Positions 1 to 7,067 of a DNA stretch of 64,000 nt are shown here, piece by piece; positions within the stretch are counted from its first letter, which is position 1, and every line of letters starts with the position of its first letter. Source of the DNA: Aliidongia dinghuensis (GTDB lineage: Bacteria; Pseudomonadota; Alphaproteobacteria; ATCC43930; CGMCC-115725); NCBI RefSeq assembly GCF_014643535.1, contig NZ_BMJQ01000009.1:248001-312000 (forward strand), in the 5' to 3' direction. A model generated the notes under the pieces. That model worked only from the letters and a program-made list of their open reading frames with translations, was not told the DNA's origin and searched no databases. Both the position numbers and the translations under genes were made by a program.

Positions 1-241
1 CAAAGCAACGGACGATATTGGCATCCGCGCCAATGTTGCAATTATTCCTAACGACCGAGATCGGATATTCGGACAGGTGCGGCGCCAAAGTCTCTGCTAC
101 GGGTACCGGCGAGCAATTGTCGAGGATAACCATATTGATGCCGCCGCCGAACTGCGGCAGCAACGCTTTTACTGTCTCGAGCAGCTGACGATTGCGATCG
201 TAGGTCGGAATGACGATCGTCAACGAAAAATCGTTCGACAT
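1..241 (-). CDS. GT2 family glycosyltransferase, N-terminal part (cut by window edge)
   Basis: The first 80 codons of a family 2 glycosyltransferase are visible; the rest lies beyond base 1. Starting at the ATG at 241-239, the protein opens with a beta-strand/P-loop-like start reading TIVIPTYDRN near residue 8. A VILDN motif follows, whose Asp at about residue 41 is the usual nucleotide-binding acid of the GT-A fold, and then NIGADAN, typical of this family. It would transfer a sugar from an activated donor to the growing surface polysaccharide on the cytoplasmic side of the membrane. It is the last visible gene of a minus-strand run with two GT9 enzymes, a polymerase and a chain-length regulator. 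The fold is certain; the donor and acceptor cannot be told from this fragment. Confidence 0.85.
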   Translation of the reverse strand, partial: MSNDFSLTIVIPTYDRNRQLLETVKALLPQFGGGINMVILDNCSPVPVAETLAPHLSEYPISVVRNNCNIGADANIVRCF

Positions 242-432
242 ATGCACACTGCTTTCTTTGAAAATTCGAGCGCCCTTTATTTAACCGACGCTGACTGTGG
301 CATTGCGAAACCACGATGAAGAAACAACTGACTATCAAATTTCAGCGACAATACGATCGAAGCAAACTCAAGGCCAGCAAAGCCGCCCGCCTCACAGCTC
401 TATTCAATCGGCGATCGATCACGTTCGATGGT

Positions 433-1635
433 TCAGAGCTTCAACAGCACGTCGTCAGCGCTTAGTCCGCGAAGGCACAGCAACTCGATACAATCCCTTC
501 TGTTGCACGGCGCGCAACCAACGGGAGCCATCAGGATGCCGCAGACATCGCTGGCCGGGCGCCATTCCCGGAGGTCATTGATACCGGTAAACAACGCCGT
601 CGTCGGCACCCGAAATGCGGCAGCGACATGAACGATCGATGAATCGAGACAGATCACGCGCTCCGCTCGCGCAACCACGGCCACGAATTCGGCCCAGGGG
701 CGATCGGTAAAGCCGCGGATGCCAGCGCTGCCCATCGCAGCGATCGTCCGCTCGATACGCTCCCGTTCCCGGGCGCCGCTGCCCGTCAGCACGAACCTAA
801 CCCCTCGCCGCAAGAGTGTGGCCAACAGATCCCGCCACTGCGCCTCCGGCCACTCCTTGTAGACGGCCCCCGCCCCCATGTGCACGACCCAGTAGCGGCC
901 GCCATCCTCGAATGGTGCAATTTCGTGCCGGGGATGTCCTGGATAGCTGGGCTCGAAAGCAGGCAGGTCGGCGGCGCGGCTGGGCCAAAGGGCCGAGATC
1001 ACATCCCGCGGGCTGTCAAAAATCGGCCGTGGCTCGGCGCCCGGCTCGACCGGGTGCGTCAGGAGCGGTCCGAATCCGCCACTCGCGAAGCCAGCACGCA
1101 CGGGAATCCCCGCCATATAGAGCAACGGTGACGCTGGAAACGGAAAGAGATAGAGATCCAACGCAACGTCATAGCCGGCCGCCCGCAACTCACGCGCGGT
1201 CGTCTGGCGGGCGCGGATGAACCGCCACAACGCCTTTAGGCGGCTAAGCCCCTGCTCTCGCTTCAGGATGTCCAGCAAACGCCCTTCGACGACATGATGC
1301 CGGTCGACAAGCCCGGTGCCGGCCAGCACCGGCACCGTCTTCGCCGAAGAGAGAAAGCCAATTTGGGCTTGCGGAAACAGGCCGCGCAGCGCCTCCAGCG
1401 CTGGCAACACCAAGACGACGTCACCGAAATCGGCGCAATTTGACACCAGGATACGCGACGGGCGCGCCGGCACCGCGGGCTTGGGCCAGAAGTGGCGCAG
1501 GATCGACAGCACCCCATCCGCAAGCTGGAGCGCGCGCAGAAACGCCTTGTTGTAGACGTAATAACGCGGCGACGGCCGCCGCCTCGGCGGCAGGACGACC
1601 CTGAGGCCGGGAGAGGAGCCACAACCGTTCGTCAC
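433..1635 (-). CDS. GT9 (heptosyltransferase-like) glycosyltransferase
   Basis: This is a GT-B enzyme of family 9, the group that includes LPS heptosyltransferases, and it probably adds a sugar to a lipid-linked or LPS-type acceptor. The Rossmann-like start RILVSNCADFGD lies near residue 61. A donor-site stretch HMGAGAVYKEWP and the CLDSSIVHVAAA motif follow in the C-terminal half. The end carries a Cys cluster (GCAPCNRRDC, then C-L-R-G-L-S-A-D) also seen in its upstream neighbour. I chose a GTG start at 1635 because it follows a GAGG-containing leader and trims a non-protein-like N-terminal stretch that would overlap the preceding gene. An ATG at 1785 in the same frame is the alternative. 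Length is about 400 residues, normal to slightly long for the family. Confidence 0.85.
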   Translation of the reverse strand: MTNGCGSSPGLRVVLPPRRRPSPRYYVYNKAFLRALQLADGVLSILRHFWPKPAVPARPSRILVSNCADFGDVVLVLPALEALRGLFPQAQIGFLSSAKTVPVLAGTGLVDRHHVVEGRLLDILKREQGLSRLKALWRFIRARQTTARELRAAGYDVALDLYLFPFPASPLLYMAGIPVRAGFASGGFGPLLTHPVEPGAEPRPIFDSPRDVISALWPSRAADLPAFEPSYPGHPRHEIAPFEDGGRYWVVHMGAGAVYKEWPEAQWRDLLATLLRRGVRFVLTGSGARERERIERTIAAMGSAGIRGFTDRPWAEFVAVVARAERVICLDSSIVHVAAAFRVPTTALFTGINDLREWRPASDVCGILMAPVGCAPCNRRDCIELLCLRGLSADDVLLKL

Positions 1636-1720
1636 GTCCTCTACCACCCTCCTTCGCCGATACGAGGCCCCACTCGGCCGGCCCGACAGGCCGGGCAAAG
1701 CCACCCCGGCGGTCGTCCGC

Positions 1721-2824
1721 TCATGGCGTCGAAGCCGAACAGAGCCGGTCGAGCCGGTCGAGCCGCTCCAGCACGGCGTCCGCACTGATCCCCCGGATAC
1801 ACTGATAAGGCTTATCCGAGCCGCCGCACGTCGGGCTGTTCATGCACGGCGCACAAGCCAGCCCCAAGCCGCCGTTCACCAGTTCGGCGCCGGGCGGCAG
1901 CACCATTTCCGCCAGATGGCTGCCGTTCAGCATGATGCTCGGCACGCCGATCGCATAGGCGGCATGGATGGAAAAGCTATCCAAGCAGACGACCGCGCGC
2001 ACGCGGCTCAATGCCTCGAAGAAGTCGCGCAGCGAACCGGTGATCAGTTCCGTCTGCGCATCGATCACATCCCCATAGCCCGCCATGAGGCTCGCGCGCT
2101 CGTCAGGCGCCGCGAAGATACGGACCCCGAACCCGCGTGCCCGAATGCCGGCAATAAGCGCGCGCCAGGACGACAACGGCCACTGCTTGCATTCGAGGCT
2201 GGCCGACACATGGAGCCCGATGGCGTCGAGCGTCGGCGCGTGGCGGGTAGCCTCGCCGTCCTCCATGTAGAGCCGCGGCTGCGCCGGTCCCGTCGCCCCA
2301 AGCGTTCGAGCGATGCACTCTTGCGCGTCATAGATATTCAGCGTCGCACGCTCGATTGGGACTGGGTGAGCGCGAAGGCTGCCCAAACCCTCGCGAATCA
2401 TCCGCCGAAACGGATGCCCGGCCTCCCAATACGGGCTGACGGTTCCCCGTGGACTGATGAGCCAAGACAGCAGGTTCTCGCGAAAATCGCCGCCCAGATT
2501 GATCACGCAGTCAAAGCGGCGCCGACGGAGCTTCCAAACCTGTCGGAGCAGATCCATGGCACCGGCAATACCAAACCGCTTGTCGGTCCCCATTGGGAAG
2601 TTGGCGGCATAGACCGCGGACACATGAGGGTTGCTTTGATAAAGCGAGCGGAAATGAGGCCGGGTGAAGATCGAAACGCGCGCGTCGGGAAACGGCCGCC
2701 CTCGCGCCTCCACGAGGCCGGTGGTGATCAACGCGTCCCCGAAATTGCGACCCTGGACGAGCAGGAAATCCCGTGGAGCGAACCTTCGTCCGGTCGACCT
2801 CTCATTGCCCACGTCTGAAACCAC
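1721..2824 (-). CDS. GT9 (heptosyltransferase-like) glycosyltransferase
   Basis: This 367-residue protein is a second family 9 glycosyltransferase, upstream of the other and separated from it by about 85 bases. The N-terminal motif LLVQGRNFGDALITT (about residues 21-35) is the family's first strand and GD loop, and CLDSFSIHAAYAIGVPS in the C-terminal third corresponds to the donor-binding region. The tail has ACAPCMNSPTC followed by C-I-R-G-I-S-A-D-A-V-L. The downstream GT9 has a closely similar tail, so the two are probably paralogues acting in the same pathway. The start is a GTG at 2824 with no strong ribosome-binding site; a later in-frame GTG at about residue 5 is possible. The acceptor sugar is unknown. 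Confidence 0.85.
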   Translation of the reverse strand: MVSDVGNERSTGRRFAPRDFLLVQGRNFGDALITTGLVEARGRPFPDARVSIFTRPHFRSLYQSNPHVSAVYAANFPMGTDKRFGIAGAMDLLRQVWKLRRRRFDCVINLGGDFRENLLSWLISPRGTVSPYWEAGHPFRRMIREGLGSLRAHPVPIERATLNIYDAQECIARTLGATGPAQPRLYMEDGEATRHAPTLDAIGLHVSASLECKQWPLSSWRALIAGIRARGFGVRIFAAPDERASLMAGYGDVIDAQTELITGSLRDFFEALSRVRAVVCLDSFSIHAAYAIGVPSIMLNGSHLAEMVLPPGAELVNGGLGLACAPCMNSPTCGGSDKPYQCIRGISADAVLERLDRLDRLCSASTP

Positions 2825-2988
2825 CCAAGATCGACAAGCCGAGAATGCCGCACCACGCGGGACAACCAGGAGAAAAAACGGCTACGCCAGGACTGTCCCC
2901 ACGCGATAGCATCAGATCCTTACCGAGTCACCTCGCTTGGTGACAAAACCCAAACCACGCCCTCAAGCGTAGATACGTCGTCGTCAAA

Positions 2989-4314
2989 TCAGCGCGCTAC
3001 GTTCGCCGTGATTTTTCTGCCCCTCGGCCAGCCGACAAGCAACACGATGACGATGCCGGTAAACAGCATCGCCGTAACTAGGTCAAGACTCAGCGCAAGA
3101 AGACTCGTCGCAAAGCCCATAATGGCTGTCAAAAGGAAGTACATCATGTAGAACTGGAAAAATGTCAGATCACGCCGCAATACGATCTTACGCATGATTG
3201 ACATTTGAATACCTGCCATTGCCCCCGTGAACGCAGGCCAAAGAACCGCGCCGACATAGCCGAACGCAACGTAACCCCATACGGCGTCCGGCAATCGGAA
3301 TCCACCCGTCGGGGCATTGGCACTAGCCCCAATCGCAAGCTTCGTCACAACCGACGGATTCCATTCATAGTGATAGGGGATGAGCGCGCCGAGCACCGTT
3401 CGGCCGAGCGACAGATCATAGTGCCTCGCCTGAAAGCCGCTCCAGAACATAATAAGATCTGAGATGTCTGGCACGCCAGAAAATATAAGCTCAGGATCCA
3501 GACGCTGACTGAGCCCTAAAACGTAGAACAAAATACCATTGGCGGCCGCTCCAAACGCGTATATCATCAAGTATACGATCATTACGGCCGATGAATATTT
3601 TCCACCCCTATAAAAAACGCTACCAGCGAGAAGAAAATCGACGAACGGACCAGCAATTGGTCCGCGCTTCAGGCTTAGAAAGATTGTACCGGCGGCAATA
3701 ACGACGATTGTTATGTAAGCGACCTTCTTGGTTAGCCCCTTAGGGAGGCAGACCATGAAAAGCGGCGCGATCGCTACATAAATCTGGAAACCCAAACGTA
3801 GGAACGGTGCTACCGGTGCGTAGGCTTCCTGATACTCACCGCCATAAAATTTCGCCGCCAGAGGATCTGCAGCAAAGATCGGGGCAAAGCCCATTTTCGC
3901 ATAGGCAAATAGTTGCAGTGCAGATGAGGCGACGGCCAGAACGGTGACGAATTTGATCAAGCGCTGCGGGGCCTGCGGGCCAACATTCCGCACTTTTTCG
4001 AGCAAGCGCAGAATTGCGCCTTTGATCGGGGTCTCGAGCTTGAAACCAGAATAAAACGCAACCGCGTGAGCCGTAGCGCCGATTACGAGCACCAGGAGAA
4101 GCGATTCCAGATAAGGACCAGCGCCGGCCAGCAGGCCAATTTGGTAGTCGAAATAATAGAAGACACCCCCAACAAGAGGGAGCAATGTGAATGGGAGATG
4201 ATGCGTAAAAAGCAAATTACGCGGCGACGGCCAGCATGCCAGGTATATGATCACCGGCTCCAGCAAGGCAAACGACATCAGCAACTTGCTGAAACTATAG
4301 AAATCCACCGGCAA
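2989..4314 (-). CDS. Polytopic membrane protein, Wzy-like polysaccharide polymerase (inferred)
   Basis: This protein of 441 residues is almost entirely hydrophobic, with about ten to twelve probable membrane spans and a short charged region around residues 105-118. Its position 12 bases downstream of a Wzz-like chain-length gene, inside a glycosyltransferase run, fits an O-antigen or exopolysaccharide repeat-unit polymerase working at the periplasmic face of the inner membrane. Wzy proteins share little sequence, so the role rests on topology and neighbours. Base composition is visibly poorer in G+C than the export genes downstream of 7000, as is common for polymerases acquired by transfer. 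A flippase-like transporter is the main alternative, although the length and the large central loop favour a polymerase. Confidence 0.6.
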   Translation of the reverse strand: MPVDFYSFSKLLMSFALLEPVIIYLACWPSPRNLLFTHHLPFTLLPLVGGVFYYFDYQIGLLAGAGPYLESLLLVLVIGATAHAVAFYSGFKLETPIKGAILRLLEKVRNVGPQAPQRLIKFVTVLAVASSALQLFAYAKMGFAPIFAADPLAAKFYGGEYQEAYAPVAPFLRLGFQIYVAIAPLFMVCLPKGLTKKVAYITIVVIAAGTIFLSLKRGPIAGPFVDFLLAGSVFYRGGKYSSAVMIVYLMIYAFGAAANGILFYVLGLSQRLDPELIFSGVPDISDLIMFWSGFQARHYDLSLGRTVLGALIPYHYEWNPSVVTKLAIGASANAPTGGFRLPDAVWGYVAFGYVGAVLWPAFTGAMAGIQMSIMRKIVLRRDLTFFQFYMMYFLLTAIMGFATSLLALSLDLVTAMLFTGIVIVLLVGWPRGRKITANVAR

Positions 4315-4325
4315 GAACCTTCGCT

Positions 4326-5273
4326 TTAACGTCTCAGATGCGAAATCAACGCCTCCAGACCGAGGCTCTCGTAAACCAGGACGCCGATCGTACTGAGCAT
4401 CAGGCCCCCAAAAAGGCCCAGTGCCAGTGTCAAACCAATTCGAGGTTCGGTGGGCAGGCTGGAGACCGACGGGCCATCGACAAGATCCATCGAATAGTTG
4501 ACCCCACTGTCGGCAAGCATCTCGTCACGCCGAATGTCTGACAACAGATTAGTAAGCACTTGCCGGTCGACTACATCTGTGACGCTCTGCATACGCGCCG
4601 CAATGAAGCTCGAATAGCTCCTGTCGTGTTCGATGACATCTTGGCGAATCAGGCCATCGGCGTTTTCGACGACAGTTCGGAGCAACTCTAGGCAGAAGTC
4701 TCGCTCAGGGCAGCTGTATTTAATTTGAAAGGCAGAGCTACGCGGAAGCGGAGTGACGACAATGTACCGGCCGAGAAAATCCTCAAGATGCCAGGCCGTC
4801 GGAGTCGTATCCGTCGGACGATGCAGAAGCCTCAGGATAAACTCGTGAACGGAAGCGAGCAGACCGGTCGGCTTCACCCATGTCTGCGATTGCGCGTCCC
4901 ACTGCCCCGCAAATATCTTGTGCGCAAGGCTGCCGTCCTTGATCAGCTCGTCAGCCAGACGACGCGAATGCAACGTCTGCTCGAACCGCTGAAGCACGGG
5001 AGGCGCCGACTGAGCGCCTGCCAAGCCAGCCAAAAGCCCGGTAGGCGACGAGGTACTGACGTCGCCGCGAACCTTCGCGCCGCTTCGGTCAATCGGCGGG
5101 GCCACAACGGCAACGGCTTCATATTTGGCCGGCACGAAAACAAGCACGAGAATGCCGACAAGAAGGCCGACGAGGCTAAACGCGATGATCCATCGAATAT
5201 ATCTCCCCAGGCGTTGTCCCAGGGCGCCCACACCTTCGACATCAACCAAACCTGGCTGCGCGATATCCGACAT
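4326..5273 (-). CDS. Wzz-type polysaccharide chain-length determinant
   Basis: This is a protein of about 315 residues with the classical two-helix layout. One membrane span lies near residues 28-51 (WIIAFSLVGLLVGILVLVFV), a periplasmic domain of about 220 residues follows, and a second span lies near residues 284-307. A short cytoplasmic tail has no Walker motifs, so no tyrosine kinase is fused. Such proteins set how many repeat units the polymerase joins, and the polymerase gene lies 12 bases downstream, so the two are almost certainly co-transcribed. I prefer the ATG at 5273, eight bases after a GGAG; the GTG directly before it at 5276 is also possible. The Pro/Gly motif before the second span (LPTEPRIGLT) matches the family. 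Confidence 0.8.
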   Translation of the reverse strand: MSDIAQPGLVDVEGVGALGQRLGRYIRWIIAFSLVGLLVGILVLVFVPAKYEAVAVVAPPIDRSGAKVRGDVSTSSPTGLLAGLAGAQSAPPVLQRFEQTLHSRRLADELIKDGSLAHKIFAGQWDAQSQTWVKPTGLLASVHEFILRLLHRPTDTTPTAWHLEDFLGRYIVVTPLPRSSAFQIKYSCPERDFCLELLRTVVENADGLIRQDVIEHDRSYSSFIAARMQSVTDVVDRQVLTNLLSDIRRDEMLADSGVNYSMDLVDGPSVSSLPTEPRIGLTLALGLFGGLMLSTIGVLVYESLGLEALISHLRR

Positions 5274-5434
5274 CACGAGTGCTCCGCGCCGTGCTCATTC
5301 GACGTCTGCGATATCAGGGTTCAGTCCGCAAGGCCAACCCTTTTACGCCCGTTAGATTAGATGCTTTCTCGTCGGGCTCGCGCGTTCCGGCAGCAGCGCG
5401 TTCGAAGGCAGAAAAGCAAACCATCGACGCGGCA

Positions 5435-5747
5435 TTACTGCATCAACGCATCCCAATGGTCATGCAACCGCCCCGGGTCCTCCCCGTACGTCTCCCAATA
5501 GAGCTGTTTCGGACTGCTCAACAACTGGCCGCCGTCTCTGGTCAGCGGACGATAGACCGTGCCGATCGACGAGCGGCTGGGGAACGGCGTCGCGAGGTCG
5601 ATCGGGATGCTGATGAACAGGCCGCGGTCAAACCGGCCTTCGCCAAAGACGCTCGACGGCACGTTGGTGATGGTGAAGAAGCCGCCAACGCGCATGCCGC
5701 TCTCGAACTCACGCGAAAGCTCGTAGGTGAAACCGATGTCGCGCGCC
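5435..5747 (-). pseudogene. Orphan 3' fragment of a yjbH-like gene
   Basis: The last roughly 100 codons of a yjbH gene are present here without the rest. The frame reads GFTYELSREF, then MRVGGFFTITNVP, and ends ...HDHWDALMQ, nearly identical to the C-terminus of the complete yjbH at 7068-9743. Upstream of the homology the frame meets a TAG within a dozen codons, so no intact protein can be made from an upstream start. It probably arose by a duplication or recombination event that left a copy on the other side of the GT4 gene. From 5274 to 5964 this fragment is the only gene-like sequence; the flanks 5274-5434 and 5748-5964 show nothing coding, and the latter must hold the GT4 promoter. Confidence 0.85.
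5438..5747. repeat. 310-bp direct repeat, copy A
   Basis: This copy matches 7071-7380 without any gap; by hand I count about 21 differences in 310 bases, roughly 93% identity. Homology stops abruptly at GCGCGCC (5747). Both copies lie in the same orientation and flank the GT4 gene. Confidence 0.9.
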
Positions 5748-5964
5748 CAACAGCCGGCTCTCTATTGCGGCAGAGAGCGTTTCGAGTAGGATGCGTTTAA
5801 CCATTGCCGACGACGGAAAAAACTCATTAGCCGAAGATCGGCCTCCGACAGTGCTACGACCTTTGAGGTCGCCCATCTCTCTCGACCGTGAGATCCACCT
5901 GCGACTGAAAAGTCTCGGGAGGGTCTGTCTTTACCTTGTGCGTTTGAATAGAGGATGAGTTTCG

Positions 5965-7023
5965 ATGCAGGACGAATCTGGAATTCAGGTAAATACGCGC
6001 ATCCTGAGCCATCGGCTGAGCGGTGCGCAGCGCTATCTGACCGAGATTTTGGCCTGCCTGCCTCAAAACATCACCCGAATTGCGCCAGAAAAATTCCACC
6101 ATGGCGGGCGAGGCCATCTTTGGGAACAAGGAATTCTACCTGCTCTTTTCAGAGGCGGCAAGGGCAGCGTGCTTTGGAGTCCCAGCATTACCGGCCCACT
6201 GCTTGTGCGTCGACAAGTTGTTACTTGCTTTGACACGTCAGTCTTCGACGTGCCTGACGATCGAGATCCGACGTTCGTCAAATTCTACAAATGGCTAATG
6301 CCGAAGCTTTACCCTCGGGTCGAGAAGATCATTGCCATCTCGGAATTCACACGAAAGCAGATCGTTCGACATACGGGTGTGCCATACTCCAAGGTCGAGA
6401 TGATATCTTGCGGCGTTTCCGACCGGTTCCACCCGCATGACGCCCAAGCGATTATCGAGATGCGGACTGCCCTGAAGATCCCGCGAGACCGGCCCTATAT
6501 TCTCAGTCTTTGCACGTTGCAGCCTGCCAAGAACCTTTCAACATTGCTTGCCGCCTGGCAGCAGCTGGAGAATCGCATCTCGGACGACGTAATGCTCATT
6601 CTGGCTGGCGGCTCGGGAAAGAGCGATGTCTATTCAAAGCTCGACCTGAATCACGTTCCCCGTAATACCTTACTGACCGGCCACGTTAACGACGCTCTTC
6701 TTCCGGCGCTCATTGCCGGAGCTAGAGGGTTCGTCTTTCCCTCTCGTTACGAAGGATTCGGCCTGCCGCCGCTGGAGGCGATGGCGTCCGGCACACCCGT
6801 CATCTCCAGCAATGCGACCTCCTTGCCGGAGGTCGTAGGCGATGCCGGAATTCTCCTCGATCCTAACAAGCCCCACGATTTCGCCGCCGCGATTCTAAGC
6901 CTTGTGGAGGATGATCGTCTCCATAGCGACCTTGCTCGCAAGGGCCTCGAGCGCGCCAAGATGTTCCCCTGGTCTTCAGCGGGAGAGCAGACGCACCGCC
7001 TTCTAAGGGCAGTGCTTGGCTGA
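5965..7023 (+). CDS. GT4 family glycosyltransferase (GT-B fold)
   Basis: This 352-residue enzyme has the hallmark GT4 C-terminal block. [19 protein letters not shown] (about residues 263-281) binds the nucleotide-sugar phosphate through its Glu residues, followed by [14 protein letters not shown]. An [11 protein letters not shown] motif near residue 178 begins the donor domain, and the acceptor domain contains the ISEFTRK helix start. It is the only plus-strand glycosyltransferase in the first 13 kb and sits alone between two copies of the yjbH 3' end, convergent with yjbH. The ATG at 5965 follows an AGAGGA element about ten bases upstream. The gene is less G+C rich than yjbH, which suggests that it came into the locus separately. 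Its sugar specificity cannot be read from the sequence. Confidence 0.9.
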   Translation: MQDESGIQVNTRILSHRLSGAQRYLTEILACLPQNITRIAPEKFHHGGRGHLWEQGILPALFRGGKGSVLWSPSITGPLLVRRQVVTCFDTSVFDVPDDRDPTFVKFYKWLMPKLYPRVEKIIAISEFTRKQIVRHTGVPYSKVEMISCGVSDRFHPHDAQAIIEMRTALKIPRDRPYILSLCTLQPAKNLSTLLAAWQQLENRISDDVMLILAGGSGKSDVYSKLDLNHVPRNTLLTGHVNDALLPALIAGARGFVFPSRYEGFGLPPLEAMASGTPVISSNATSLPEVVGDAGILLDPNKPHDFAAAILSLVEDDRLHSDLARKGLERAKMFPWSSAGEQTHRLLRAVLG

Positions 7024-7067
7024 TCGCGCCGTCTTGGCGGATCGGGCGCACTGCTTGCCCGCTCAAG

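Noticed and set aside
5435..5747. A functional short yjbH paralogue
   Set aside because: The frame is closed upstream by a TAG and lacks a signal peptide and most of the protein; it is a fragment.
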